NCBI RefSeq assembly: GCF_018417535.1
Contig: NZ_CP070978.1
Span: 1,674,001-1,738,000 of the forward strand
DNA: 64,000 nt
DNA from: Burkholderia pyrrocinia
GTDB taxonomy: Bacteria; Pseudomonadota; Gammaproteobacteria; Burkholderiales; Burkholderiaceae
Direction: 5' to 3'
Below, piece by piece: positions 54,939 through 64,000 of the stretch (position 1 is the first letter of the stretch; every line of letters begins with the position of its first letter). The translations under genes and the position numbers were made by a program. The notes under the pieces were generated by a model. The model did no database searches and had not been told where the DNA came from. It was given only the letters and a program-made list of their open reading frames with translations.

Positions 54939-56120
54939 ATGATCTCCTCTCCAGCATCGCCACAGCAATCGTCAACCGATCCGGCGCTCGCCGAGCGCAT
55001 CGACGCGGTACTGTCCCGCCAACTCGACACGCAGCGCCTGGTGGGTGCGGTCGTACTGGTCGCACGCAACGGCGAACTCGTCTATCGCCGCGCGGCCGGG
55101 TTCGCCGACCGCGAATCGCGCACGCCGATGCGCGAGGACACGCTGTTCAGACTCGCGTCGGTGACGAAGCCGATCGTCTCGACGGCTGCCATGGCGCTCG
55201 TGGCGCAACACAAGCTGTCGCTCGACGACGACGTCACCCGCTGGCTGCCCGATTTTCGTCCGGCGCTGCCTGACGGCCGCGTGCCGGCGATCACGGTGCG
55301 CCAACTGCTCACGCACACGGCCGGCCTCGACTATCGCTTTGCGGAAGCCGACGCGAACGGCGCCTATGCGCGCGCGGGCGTCTCCGACGGGCTAGATGGC
55401 GCGTCGATCACACTCGCCGAAAACGTACGCAGGATCGCGAGTGCACCGTTGCTGTATGCGCCCGGAACAAACTGGAACTATTCGGTCGCCCTCGACGTGG
55501 TCGGCGCGCTGATCGAAGCTGTCTGCGGGGCGTCGCTCGCCGACGCCGTCGATGCACTCGTGCTCCGTCCACTCGGTACGCGCGACACGGCATTCGTCGC
55601 AGTCGATCCCGCACGGCTCGCGACACCCTACGTCAATGACGCGCCGCAGCCGCATCGACTCGCCGAAAACGAGACCGTGCCCATCTTCGAAGGAACCGTC
55701 GGTGTGACGTACTCGCCGTCACGCGCGCTCGACGCGCATGCGTTCGCCTCGGGCGGTGCCGGGATGGTCGGCACCGCCGGCGACGTGCTGACGGTGCTCG
55801 ACACGCTGCGGGCGGGCGGCGGCACACTGCTGCCTGCCACCTTCGTCGACGAGATGGGCCGCGTACAGACGGGCGACCTCGAATTGCCGGACCTGCCCGG
55901 CGCAGGTTTCGGGATCGGATTTTCGGTGTTGCGCGACCCGCACGCGGCAGCTTCGCCGGAGTCGCCGGGCACGTGGCGCTGGGGAGGGGTCTATGGTCAC
56001 TCGTGGTTCGTCGACCGCGCACGCGGGCTGACCGTCGTGTCGCTCTCGAACACGCTCTACGAGGGCATGAACGGCCAATATACCGTCGATCTGCGCGACG
56101 CAGTCTATGGCACCAGGTAA
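54939..56120 (+). CDS. EstB-like serine hydrolase (beta-lactamase fold, esterase family VIII)
   Basis: 393 residues, close to B. gladioli EstB in length. The nucleophile motif S-x-x-K is in LFRLASVTKPIVSTAAMALV, and the Tyr motif is NWNYSVALDVVGALIEAVCG. The C-terminal WGGVYGHSWFVDRARGLTVVSLSNT is also characteristic. It has no signal peptide, unlike true class C beta-lactamases. Likely a carboxylesterase. Convergent with the FAD oxidoreductase across a terminator. Confidence 0.92.
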   Translation: MISSPASPQQSSTDPALAERIDAVLSRQLDTQRLVGAVVLVARNGELVYRRAAGFADRESRTPMREDTLFRLASVTKPIVSTAAMALVAQHKLSLDDDVTRWLPDFRPALPDGRVPAITVRQLLTHTAGLDYRFAEADANGAYARAGVSDGLDGASITLAENVRRIASAPLLYAPGTNWNYSVALDVVGALIEAVCGASLADAVDALVLRPLGTRDTAFVAVDPARLATPYVNDAPQPHRLAENETVPIFEGTVGVTYSPSRALDAHAFASGGAGMVGTAGDVLTVLDTLRAGGGTLLPATFVDEMGRVQTGDLELPDLPGAGFGIGFSVLRDPHAAASPESPGTWRWGGVYGHSWFVDRARGLTVVSLSNTLYEGMNGQYTVDLRDAVYGTR

Positions 56121-56130
56121 CACGCGGAAC

Positions 56131-56155
56131 AAAAAAAGCCCGACAAAGTCGGGCC
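56131..56155 (-). terminator. rho-independent terminator of the FAD oxidoreductase gene
   Basis: GCCCGAC-AAA-GTCGGGC with a seven-base T-run on the minus strand, 59 nt after the stop at 56214. It has a near-duplicate at 51955-51979. Confidence 0.92.
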
Positions 56156-56213
56156 AACGGGTTTGAGACACAAGGAGAATCCCGCCCACCCCACACCGGG
56201 CGGTTACGCCGCG

Positions 56214-57386
56214 CTACACGACGTTCTTTTCGACGATCGGCCGGTTTTCCAGCACTCGCGCCCAGCCGAGCGACGACAGGTCGAGCGTTTCATAACGCCC
56301 GCCCAGAATGAGTTCACTGACGCCACGCCCCGTCGCCGGCCCCTGCTGCAGCCCGTGGCCGCTATAGCCATTCGCGAACACGACGTTGTCGAGCTCCGGG
56401 TGATACCCGATGATCGCGTTGTGGTCGAACACGTTGTACTCGTAGTACCCGGACCAGCAGTTCTCCACGCGCAGCGCCTCGAACTCCGGCACGCGATTCG
56501 CGAGCGTCGGCCAGATCACCTCGTCGAACAGGTCGTGATCGACTTCGTCGAGCGGCAGATCGTCCGGGTCGCGGTCCGGGCTCGGCGACGTCCCGCAGAT
56601 ATACGTGCGCCCTTCCGGCCGGAAATACACGCCGGTCGGATCGATCAGCAGCGGGCAATCCGTGAGCTTTGCCGGCGACGACACGTTGAAGATGCTGCGG
56701 CGCCGCGCATACACGGGAATGTCGATGCCCATCATCGACGACAGCGTGCGCGTCCACGCACCGGCCGCGTTGACGAGCGTGTCGCACGCATAACGCTCGC
56801 CGTCGCCCGTCACGACATGCGTGATCTTCCGTCCATCGCGTCCAACCGACTTCACATCGGCCGCCACATAACGCGCCCCAAGCGCCTGCGCCTTCTTGCG
56901 CAACGCCTGCACGAGCCCATACCCGTCGAACCAGCCTTCGCCGCTCACGCCGTACGCGCCAGACACGAGATCGTCGACGTTCAGCCACGGAAACTTCGCG
57001 CGCAGTGCATCGCGATCCATCAACCGGATATCCGCGCCGAGACTGGTCTGCAGCGCGTGATTCTCGCGCAGCGTCGCATCGCCGGCCGGCGTCGCGAGGA
57101 ACAGGTAGCCGCCTTCGTGCAAATCGATCGACGGCCGGTTGCCGTCCACTTCGAGCCGTTCGCCGATCGTGCGCAGGAAGTCGATGCCGAACAGCGACAT
57201 CTCGATCGACAGCGGCGTCGAGAACTGCTGGCGAATCGACGCGGCCGACAGCGCCGACGACGATCGCGCGTAGGTGGGGTCGCGTTCGATGACGGTCACG
57301 GCGACCGTCGGATCGGTGGCGCGCAGGAAATAGGCGATCGAGCTGCCGATCACACCACCGCCGACGATGACGACTTGAGAACTCAC
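56214..57386 (-). CDS. FAD-dependent oxidoreductase (DadA/glycine oxidase-like)
   Basis: A 390-residue flavoprotein of the DAO family. It has the Rossmann VVIVGGGVIGSSIAYFL, the ARSSSALSAASIRQQFSTPLSIEMS loop, VNAAGAWT and the C-terminal FAD segment YYEYNVFDHNAIIGYHPELDNVVFANGYSGHGLQQGPATGR. It should oxidise an amino acid or related amine, substrate unknown. GGAG precedes a GTG at 57386, chosen because the longer frame lacks similarity. The gene lies downstream of a Liv-type binding protein on the same strand. Confidence 0.92.
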   Translation of the reverse strand: MSSQVVIVGGGVIGSSIAYFLRATDPTVAVTVIERDPTYARSSSALSAASIRQQFSTPLSIEMSLFGIDFLRTIGERLEVDGNRPSIDLHEGGYLFLATPAGDATLRENHALQTSLGADIRLMDRDALRAKFPWLNVDDLVSGAYGVSGEGWFDGYGLVQALRKKAQALGARYVAADVKSVGRDGRKITHVVTGDGERYACDTLVNAAGAWTRTLSSMMGIDIPVYARRRSIFNVSSPAKLTDCPLLIDPTGVYFRPEGRTYICGTSPSPDRDPDDLPLDEVDHDLFDEVIWPTLANRVPEFEALRVENCWSGYYEYNVFDHNAIIGYHPELDNVVFANGYSGHGLQQGPATGRGVSELILGGRYETLDLSSLGWARVLENRPIVEKNVV

Positions 57387-57568
57387 GACTGACTCCAGTT
57401 GCACGTAAAAGGCGCGGCCACCCGGCCAGACCCGTTGGTTGTTCGTGCCGCGTCGCGCGCGGCGTCGCGTCTGCAGGCTTCCCGAGCGATCGCCCCGGCG
57501 TGCGCCGCGATCGCTCACGGTATTTCAGCACGTCCGGCATCGCCGCGAAAGTCCGCGCGCGCTTGCGT

Positions 57569-58720
57569 TCAATCCGCCGATTTCGTCGTGACGGGCTGCC
57601 ACGCGGCGTTCTTCACTTCATACAGCGTCGAGCTCGGGTTCTTCAGGTCGCCCGTGTTCGTGAACGCGATCGTGCCCGTGATGCCGTCGTAGCGCGTGCC
57701 CTTCAACGCACCGTTGAAATCGGCCGGCTTCGTCGAGTTCGCCTTCTGCATCGCATTGATCGCGATCCACGTCGCGTCGTACGCGAACGGCGCATACGCG
57801 AGCATGTCGACGCCGTACTTCTGCTTGAATTTCGTTTCGAACAGCTTGCCCTTCGCGAGACGCGACAGCGGCTGCCCGTATTCCCACACGGCAGCGCCTT
57901 CCGCCGCATTGCCGGCCAGCTTGATGAAGTTCGCGTTCATCACGCCGCCGCCCGCGAGGAACTGCGCGCGGATGCCGAGCTGGCGCATGCGCTTGACGAG
58001 CATCGCGGCCTGCGCGTCGAGGCCGCCGAAGAACACGAGATCGGCATTCGTGCTCTTGATCTTCGTGAGCTGCGCGCTGAAGTCGACGGCCTTGTCGTTC
58101 GTGAATTCGCGCGCGACGATCGTGCCGCCGTTCGCCTTCACGGCCTTCTCGAATTCGTCGGCTTCGCCCTGGCCGAACGCGGTGCGATCGTCGAGGATCG
58201 CGATGCGCTTCGCCTTGGTCACGCTCGCCGCGTAGGCCCCTGCGTTGCCGGCGTTCTGCGTGTCGGTCGCGATCACGCGGTACACGGTGCCGAGCCCGGC
58301 GCGCGTGATGTCGGGATTGGTCGCCGACGGCGTGATCATCGGAATGCCGGCCTTCGCGTAGATCTTCGACGCGGGCAGCGTCGTGCCCGAATTGAAATGG
58401 CCGATCACGACAGCCACCTGCGCATCGGCGAGCTGCTGTGCGGCTTGCACGCCGGTGCGCGGATCGCTCTGGTCGTCCTGCGACGCGACGACGAACTTCA
58501 CGGGCTTGCCGCCCACCGTCGTGCGCGCGGCATTCGCTTCGTCGACAGCCATGCGCACGCCGTTCTCGATGTCCTTGCCGTACGCGGCGCCGCCGCCCGT
58601 CAGCGGGCCGGCCACGCCGACCTTGACGACCGTCTCCTGCGCATGGGCCGCGCCCGTCTGGAACGCGAGGATCGCGGCGGTCAGAACGACGCCGGAAAGC
58701 GAACGAATGCGGAACGTCAT
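57569..58720 (-). CDS. branched-chain amino-acid ABC transporter substrate-binding protein (LivK-like)
   Basis: The 383-residue periplasmic protein has a signal peptide (SGVVLTAAILAFQTGAAHA) and the Peripla_BP_6 pattern: VKVGVAGPLTGGGAAYGKDIENGVRMAVDEANA, VVIGHFNSGTTLPASKIYAKAGIPMITPSATNP and VYRVIATDTQNAGNAGAYA. No permease genes adjoin. GAAGGA precedes the ATG. It may deliver substrate for the downstream FAD oxidoreductase. Confidence 0.95.
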   Translation of the reverse strand: MTFRIRSLSGVVLTAAILAFQTGAAHAQETVVKVGVAGPLTGGGAAYGKDIENGVRMAVDEANAARTTVGGKPVKFVVASQDDQSDPRTGVQAAQQLADAQVAVVIGHFNSGTTLPASKIYAKAGIPMITPSATNPDITRAGLGTVYRVIATDTQNAGNAGAYAASVTKAKRIAILDDRTAFGQGEADEFEKAVKANGGTIVAREFTNDKAVDFSAQLTKIKSTNADLVFFGGLDAQAAMLVKRMRQLGIRAQFLAGGGVMNANFIKLAGNAAEGAAVWEYGQPLSRLAKGKLFETKFKQKYGVDMLAYAPFAYDATWIAINAMQKANSTKPADFNGALKGTRYDGITGTIAFTNTGDLKNPSSTLYEVKNAAWQPVTTKSAD

Positions 58721-59155
58721 GGCAGTCCTTCTTCTGTGGGTCGGGATGCAACGCGCGACTGCCGCGCGTCGGCGACCTCCTGCGTGCCGGTGATTTCGTC
58801 CGCCGCCCGAGCGCCATTCATGGAAGGCGCCGATCCGGCCAGCCGATCACCGTGGTTCCGTCTCCGAAGAACCTTTCACCGCGAAAGAGGTGAATGGATT
58901 GTGGGTAGCCAATACCCGTGCAGCAAACGAATTATCGGAACTATGTTGTGAGGATTTGTCATCAAGTTCCGATGTGCGGAAAGCGCGCGGCCCGTACCTC
59001 GACGGGCCTGCGACCCGCCGTGCTTCGGCCGCCGCCAAACGCAATCGGGCGGTGCGCCTACGCGCCCCGCCCGATCGACTCGCGACATCCGGAGCTGCGG
59101 ATCGGTACGCACGCGGCAATCATGCCGCCGCCGCATCACCGCCCGCTCCGCCCCG
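58721..59155. other. intergenic with a 9-bp inverted repeat, 31-bp centre spacing
   Basis: No gene seen. ATCGGAACT (58934-58942) and AGTTCCGAT (58965-58973) form perfect inverted arms 22 bp apart. The half-site centres are three helical turns apart, which suits a regulator binding two sites on one face. It lies about 210 nt upstream of the LivK-like gene. Confidence 0.45.
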
Positions 59156-60184
59156 TCACTTCGTCGCGTTCGCCGTCATCTTGAAGATGCCCTGCGCGTT
59201 GCCCGCATCGAAACGCAGGTCGGTCACCCAGCGGCGCGCCGCCTGGTCGAACGTGCGCTTGCGCGTGATGAACTCGTAGAACGAGCCCGGCACGTTGCGC
59301 TTCACCGTGCCGCCGTCGCGCGTGCGGAATTCGCGCTCGACGGTATCCGCGCGATAGGCGGTCTGGAACACGCGGCCCGAGCGCGAGCGCTCGACTTCCG
59401 GTTTCATCGGCCGGCCCTTCGCCTTCTCGTCGTCGGACAGCTTGAACACGTCGGTCACGCGATCGGTCGCATGATTGAACGCGTTGCCTTCGGTCGAGAT
59501 CCACGCCATCTCCGCCGATTCCATCAGCAGCGTTTCGTAGTCGAGTTCGTTCGGCAGGTCGTGCTGGCGCGCGAAGGCGCCGACGATCTCCGGCAGCAGC
59601 GCGTGCGCGGCGTCGAGCGACAGCCAGCCTTCGCGCTCGACTTCCCACAGCAGCGCAACGGCCGCCGGCGACAGCGGATCGCGCGACGAGCTCACGACGT
59701 TCGTCACGGCCTGCTGGAATTCCTTCGAGAAACGCTCCGGATGCAGTTCGCTGACGAAGAACTGCGCGATCTCGTCCGGTGCGTCTTCATGCGCATACGC
59801 GCGGCCCGTCATGCCGAGCTTGTCGAGCGGGTAACGGCCGTTCAGGCGGAAGCCGAGCGGGCGCAGGATGCGCGTGAACGCGGCCTCGCCCGGCGGCAGC
59901 GCGCCCGTGTGCGGCCAGCGCACCGTGCGCAGCGCGCCGTGATCGAAATAGACCGAGCCGCCGCTTTCGATCGCGTCGGCCGTGTACGCACGGCCGTTCG
60001 CCGAACGTTCGAGCAGCCCCTCGAACAGCGCCATGTTCATCGCCTGCGCGATTTCCGCGCGCGTCACGACGCCGTCTTCCCATTCTTCGAGGATGGCCGG
60101 CATGTTCAGGGTCGAGAACAGGGCGTCGGTCTTCGCCTGTCCCAGCAGCTTCGTCAGCAAGCTCTCGATATTCGGATTGCGCAT
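59156..60184 (-). CDS. DUF1338 family protein, 2-oxoadipate dioxygenase/decarboxylase (HglS) type
   Basis: A 342-residue member of the family whose characterised member HglS converts 2-oxoadipate to 2-hydroxyglutarate in lysine catabolism. Visible: SGGSVYFDHGALRTVRWP with a metal-binding His, YPLDKLGMTGRAYAHEDAPDEIAQFFVSELHPERFS, GNAFNHATDRV with a second His, and GSFYEFITRKRTF. Start at MRNPNIESLLTKLLG. Divergent from a LysR gene that probably controls it. Substrate not proven here. Confidence 0.88.
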   Translation of the reverse strand: MRNPNIESLLTKLLGQAKTDALFSTLNMPAILEEWEDGVVTRAEIAQAMNMALFEGLLERSANGRAYTADAIESGGSVYFDHGALRTVRWPHTGALPPGEAAFTRILRPLGFRLNGRYPLDKLGMTGRAYAHEDAPDEIAQFFVSELHPERFSKEFQQAVTNVVSSSRDPLSPAAVALLWEVEREGWLSLDAAHALLPEIVGAFARQHDLPNELDYETLLMESAEMAWISTEGNAFNHATDRVTDVFKLSDDEKAKGRPMKPEVERSRSGRVFQTAYRADTVEREFRTRDGGTVKRNVPGSFYEFITRKRTFDQAARRWVTDLRFDAGNAQGIFKMTANATK

Positions 60185-60409
60185 CAGGATTCTCGTCTCG
60201 GGGGACCGCCGGCAAACGTGCCGGCAACTCGTCGGCCGGCGGCCCATCGGGCGCCTGACCTTGCGTGGAGAGCATTATTCAAAGGGTTGCAGCCGGGCGT
60301 AAAGCGAGATTAAATTGACACGTGATGAGTTTTTGGAATTATTGACCGCCCTTCGCCCGCCCTCCGCCCCCGCGTGGCGCGGCCCCGTTCGTCAGATGAA
60401 TCGAGCATC

Positions 60410-61357
60410 ATGCGCAAATTCAAGATCCCCAACATGGGCGCGCTCGTGGCTTTCGAAGCCGCCGCGCGCCACGAGAGCTTCACGCACGCGGCCAAGGAGC
60501 TGTTCCTGACCGAAAGCGCGGTATCGCGCCAGATCGCGACGCTCGAGGCGAGCCTCGGCGTGCGGCTGTTCGCACGCGTGAAGCAGCGCGTCGTGCTGAC
60601 ACGGGCCGGCAAGCTGTACGGCACGCAGGTGCGGCGCGCGCTGGAAGCGCTCGACCGCGACACGCTGTCGATCATCGCGCACGGCAGCGGCGGCGGCTAC
60701 CTGGAACTCGCGGTGCTGCCGACGTTCGCGTCGCACTGGCTGATCCCGCGCATCAAGAGCTTCTACGACCGCACGCCCGACGTGCGCGTGAACATGGGCA
60801 GCCGCACCGACCTGTTCTCGTTCGAGGACACGCACTTCGAGGCCGCGATCCACTACGGCAAGCCGACCTGGCCCGGCACGTCGTCCGACTACCTGTTCGG
60901 CGAGGAAGTCGTGCCGATCTGCTCGCCCGCGCTGCTCGACAGGCCCGTCGAACGTGTCGAGGATCTGCTCGCGTATCCGCTGCTGCACTCGACGACGCGC
61001 CCCGGTGCGTGGGCACAGTGGTTCGAGGCGCACGGCGTCGAGGACATCCGCACGATGCAGGGCGTGCGCTACGAACTGCATACGATGCTGATCAGCGCGG
61101 CCGCGGCCGGGCTCGGGATCGCGCTCGTGCCGAAGTTCTTCGTCGAGGAACAGTTGCAGCAGCTCGGCCTGGTCGTGCCGTGCGACGCGGCGACGGTCGG
61201 CGATTCCGCGTACTACCTCGTGTATCCGACGGAATTCAGCCACAGCAAGCCGCTGGAATCGTTTCGCGGCTGGCTGCTCGAACAGGCGAGCGCGTATGCG
61301 GCGCCGGCGCGCGATGCGGATGACGCCGACGCGGAGGATGACGAGGACGTCGAGTAG
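60410..61357 (+). CDS. LysR-family regulator with acidic tail
   Basis: The 315-residue regulator has IPNMGALVAFEAAARHESFTHAAKELFLTESAVSRQIATLEASLG and a binding domain from YLELAVLPTFASHWLIPRI, GcvA-like. The C-terminus is an unusual run rich in Asp/Glu (DADDADAEDDEDVE). Divergent from the DUF1338 gene, its probable target. ATG 60410 fits the family; 60374 is an in-frame alternative. Confidence 0.92.
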   Translation: MRKFKIPNMGALVAFEAAARHESFTHAAKELFLTESAVSRQIATLEASLGVRLFARVKQRVVLTRAGKLYGTQVRRALEALDRDTLSIIAHGSGGGYLELAVLPTFASHWLIPRIKSFYDRTPDVRVNMGSRTDLFSFEDTHFEAAIHYGKPTWPGTSSDYLFGEEVVPICSPALLDRPVERVEDLLAYPLLHSTTRPGAWAQWFEAHGVEDIRTMQGVRYELHTMLISAAAAGLGIALVPKFFVEEQLQQLGLVVPCDAATVGDSAYYLVYPTEFSHSKPLESFRGWLLEQASAYAAPARDADDADAEDDEDVE

Positions 61358-61372
61358 CGCGGCCGTTTCAGG

Positions 61373-61870
61373 TCACGGTGCGGCGGCATCGCAGGCGTGC
61401 CGCGTCGGCAGACCAGCCGCGACGACCTTCACCAGCCTCGCGCGATCGGGCGTTTCGAGCCCCGGACACGCCGTATACAGATCGCGGATCACGATCGTCG
61501 CGCGCCCGTCGAACCGGCACACGCCGTCTGGCTGCACGTTCGGCAGCCGCAGCCCGCGCGTCGCATCGCGCTGATTCGTGAAAACGATCACACCCGCGCG
61601 TCGCGAACGGTCCGGCAAGCGCCGCGCCGATGCGTCGTCCTCTTCGAACCACACGTCCGGCCCGATCGATTCGTCGCCGTAGTCGAGCGCATAACTGCCC
61701 GACAACGCGATCGTCCGCCCGACATGCACCGCATGGCACTCCGGCTCGGCGTCGGCCGACACCGGCACCGCCTGCGCGCCCGCTGCGGCCGAACCGCATG
61801 CCAGCAACATCAGACACAGCGCGCGGGCGCGACTGTTCAAGCTCGACACATCGATCGCTTTCCGGATCAT
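61373..61870 (-). CDS. secreted hypothetical protein
   Basis: 165 residues with a signal region (ALCLMLLACGSAAAGAQA), then CHAVHVGRTIALSGSYALDYGDESIGPDVWFEEDDA, GVIVFTNQRDATRGLRLPN and CRFDGRATIVIRDLYTACPG. Four Cys in the mature part suggest disulfides. Not recognised. Convergent with the LysR gene, 15 nt apart. Confidence 0.65.
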   Translation of the reverse strand: MIRKAIDVSSLNSRARALCLMLLACGSAAAGAQAVPVSADAEPECHAVHVGRTIALSGSYALDYGDESIGPDVWFEEDDASARRLPDRSRRAGVIVFTNQRDATRGLRLPNVQPDGVCRFDGRATIVIRDLYTACPGLETPDRARLVKVVAAGLPTRHACDAAAP

Positions 61871-62450
61871 GGGCAGTGAGGTACAGGTCATCGTGCGCAT
61901 TGTGCGCATCGTTCGAAAACGGTCACGCAGAAGGGGGGATTCGGAACACGGCTACGAAGAGATTCGAGAGGATCACGAAGGATCCGGTGAAGCAGGCGGC
62001 ACGCATTCGAGGTCCGGTGCGCGCCGAGCCGGGCAACCCCGACCCGGCGCTCCGGGCAGCCGACCTCGCATCGGCAGCGCGGCGGACCTTCTTCTGTTGT
62101 TCACTACGTCTGCTCTCTCAGGCTCGCTTCATTTTTTTCTTCGCCACGCGGCGCCATTATCCGCCCAAATCGGCCGGAGTGAAACGTTTGCGGTTGCACC
62201 CAACGCGTTATACCGGCCATTCGGTAACAGTCTTTCTGGACGCTTACGATGCACGCGAGTCGATTCGGCAAATCTTGCATTCGCGTCGGCGTTCCTTTTT
62301 AATGGAACTGGTTTCAATCGCTGATTCGGCCAGGTTCCCGCGTGACGCGCCGTCGTGCTCGCGTCATCATGCCGATTCAGGATCGAGGATCATTCAGCTC
62401 AGGATTCGCAGTGCCCGTCCTTCCCGGACACCCCGTCAAACGAGACCGTC
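61871..62450. other. intergenic before the aldehyde dehydrogenase gene
   Basis: No supported gene. Roughly 62130-62330 is AT-richer than the rest and probably contains the promoter of the gene at 62451; I could not choose -35/-10 boxes. Confidence 0.4.
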
Positions 62451-64000
62451 ATGCCCGATTCCGCCTCTCTGCAGCAGCTGTTTCCCGCCTATCAAGACAT
62501 CCCCGCCGAATTCCGGCTCGCTTCGCCGATCCACCAGCGCGTGTCGCTCGTCGACGGCGAGTTGCGACCGTGGGACGGCGCAACCAAGACCGTGCTGTCG
62601 CCCGTGTGCGTGCGGCAGGCGGACGGCAGCGTCGAGCAGGTCGAGATCGGCAGCTACCCGGTGATGGGCGAGCCGGAAAGCGACGCGGCGCTCGACGCCG
62701 CGGTGCGCGCGTACGACTCGGGCCGCGGCGAGTGGCCGACGATGAAGGTCGAGCAGCGCATCGCGTGCATGCAGGACTTCATCAAGCGGATGGTCGCGCA
62801 GCGCGAGCTGGTCGTGAACCTGATCATGTGGGAGATCGGCAAGAGCCTCGCCGATTCGCAGAAGGAGTTCGACCGCACCGTCACGTACATGACGCAGACG
62901 ATCGACGCGCTGAAGGAGCTCGACAACGCGAACTCGCGCTTCGTGATCGCGGAAGGCACGATCGGCCAGATCCGCCGCACGCCGCTCGGCGTCGTGCTGT
63001 GCATGGGCCCGTACAACTATCCGCTGAACGAGACCTTCGCGACGCTGATCCCCGCGCTGCTGATGGGCAACACCGTGGTGTTCAAGCCGCCGCAGTACGG
63101 CACGCTGCTGTTCGAACCGCTGCTCGAAGCGTTCCGCGACGCATTCCCGAAGGGCGTGATCAACACGATCTACGCGCCGGGCGCGGTGGTCGTGCCGCAC
63201 ATGCTCGCGTCGGGCAAGATCAACGTGCTCGCGCTGATCGGGTCGAGCAAGGTGGCCGATCACCTGAAGAAGCAGCACCCGAAGTCGCACCGGTTGCGCG
63301 CGATCCTCGGCCTCGACGCGAAGAACGCGGCGATCGTGCTGCCCGACGCCGATCTCGACCTCACCGTGAAGGAATGCCTGCTCGGCGCGCTGTCGTTCAA
63401 CGGCCAGCGCTGCACCGCGCTGAAGATGCTGCTCGTGCACCGCTCGATCGTCGACGAATTCCTGAAGCGCTTCACCGCCGCGCTCGAACAGCTGAAGATC
63501 GGCATGCCGTGGGAGAAAGGCGTCAGCATCACGCCGCTGCCCGGCATGCATCGCACGGCCTACATGACGGACGCGATCGACGACGCGAAAGCGAAGGGCG
63601 CGCAGGTCGTCAACCACTCGGGCGGCGAGTTCAGCAAGACGCTGTTCTATCCGGCCGTCGTGCACCCGGTGTCCGAAGGGATGAAGCTGTACCGCGAGGA
63701 ACAGTTCGGGCCGATCATTCCGGTCGCGCCGTTCGACGACGTCGACACCGCGCTCGACTACGTGACGACGTCGGATCACGGCCAACAGGTCAGCATCTTC
63801 GGTTCCGATCCGGTGCAAATCGGCGCGCTCGTCGATCCGCTCGTGAACCAGGTGTGCCGCGTGAACATCAACTGCCAGTGCCAGCGCGGGCCCGACGTGT
63901 TCCCGTTCGCGGGCCGCAAGGATTCGGCCGAAGGCACGCTGTCGGTGAGCGATGCGCTGCGCGCGTTCTCGATCCGCTCGATGGTCGCGGCAAAGCAGAC
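62451..64000 (+). CDS. NADP-dependent glyceraldehyde-3-phosphate dehydrogenase-like aldehyde dehydrogenase (3' end outside window)
   Basis: About 516 residues of a GapN-like ALDH are visible. They include TPLGVVLCMGPYNYPLNETFATLIPALLMGNTVVFKPP, the NADP region, catalytic Cys in SFNGQRCTALKMLLVH, EEQFGPIIPVAPFDDVDTALDYV and the late INCQCQRGPDVFPFAGRKDSAEGT. Where ALDHs have ELGGK, with Glu as general base, this reads AILGLDAKNAAIVL, so the Glu is replaced by Gly. Non-phosphorylating oxidation of an aldehyde phosphate is likely from similarity. Confidence 0.9.
   Translation, partial: MPDSASLQQLFPAYQDIPAEFRLASPIHQRVSLVDGELRPWDGATKTVLSPVCVRQADGSVEQVEIGSYPVMGEPESDAALDAAVRAYDSGRGEWPTMKVEQRIACMQDFIKRMVAQRELVVNLIMWEIGKSLADSQKEFDRTVTYMTQTIDALKELDNANSRFVIAEGTIGQIRRTPLGVVLCMGPYNYPLNETFATLIPALLMGNTVVFKPPQYGTLLFEPLLEAFRDAFPKGVINTIYAPGAVVVPHMLASGKINVLALIGSSKVADHLKKQHPKSHRLRAILGLDAKNAAIVLPDADLDLTVKECLLGALSFNGQRCTALKMLLVHRSIVDEFLKRFTAALEQLKIGMPWEKGVSITPLPGMHRTAYMTDAIDDAKAKGAQVVNHSGGEFSKTLFYPAVVHPVSEGMKLYREEQFGPIIPVAPFDDVDTALDYVTTSDHGQQVSIFGSDPVQIGALVDPLVNQVCRVNINCQCQRGPDVFPFAGRKDSAEGTLSVSDALRAFSIRSMVAAKQ

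Noticed and set aside
54939..56120. Class C beta-lactamase for antibiotic resistance
   Set aside because: No signal peptide, length and motifs (YSV after the Tyr, GHSWF ending) fit EstB-like esterases better.

Overview
The window is GC-rich and proteobacterial. Multiple LysR regulators, a Burkholderia-type porin, a DUF4148 protein, RdgC, a groESL paralogue behind a CIRCE operator and a T6SS vgrG/rhs island all point to Burkholderia, probably the B. cepacia complex and perhaps a secondary replicon (inference; no rRNA or marker gene is present). No tRNA, rRNA, CRISPR array or intact insertion sequence was seen.

Layout. 1-4730: lipoprotein sulfatase with its formylglycine-generating enzyme, an SDR and an EamA exporter. 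5007-20113 (all minus): a T6SS effector island. From its upstream end it runs orphan tssF, a vgrG fused to a lipase domain, a periplasmic ankyrin protein, a membrane protein, an Eag/DcrB chaperone, a PAAR-Rhs effector with a GIY-YIG-like C-terminus and its putative immunity gene. It continues with a displaced orphan rhs tip carrying a DNA/RNA nuclease (frameshifted), an NTF2-like immunity gene, a SUKH immunity gene and a six-repeat zinc-ribbon protein. 20130-21029 is a graveyard holding an alcohol dehydrogenase remnant and the 3' end of a group II intron. 21030-25361: porin, periplasmic binding protein and M20 amidohydrolase, with a divergent LysR. 25424-27547: groESL paralogue with CIRCE and terminator.

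30680-35413 is the most interesting locus: a Family 2A encapsulin nanocompartment operon. It contains rhodanese, serine O-acetyltransferase, a small XRE regulator, the encapsulin shell and a cysteine desulfurase with a long disordered cargo-loading N-terminus. A 13-bp element, CTGACGGCTATAG, occurs upstream of both the first gene and the shell gene and suggests shared control. This class of sulfur-storing compartment is known; the regulator, the shared motif and the adjacent ArgB-like gene are the less explored parts.

35860-64000 is mostly metabolic and regulatory. It includes a Tat-exported alpha/beta hydrolase coupled to cytochrome P460, NIPSNAP, SDR/LysR pairs, an aminotransferase with a 65-residue follower gene, RdgC and malic enzyme with a divergent LysR. 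Further on come an EstB-like esterase, a FAD oxidoreductase, a Liv-type binding protein, a 2-oxoadipate dioxygenase-like protein with a LysR, and a GapN-like aldehyde dehydrogenase cut by the window end. A decayed copy of one gene's 3' end plus its terminator lies near 52000.
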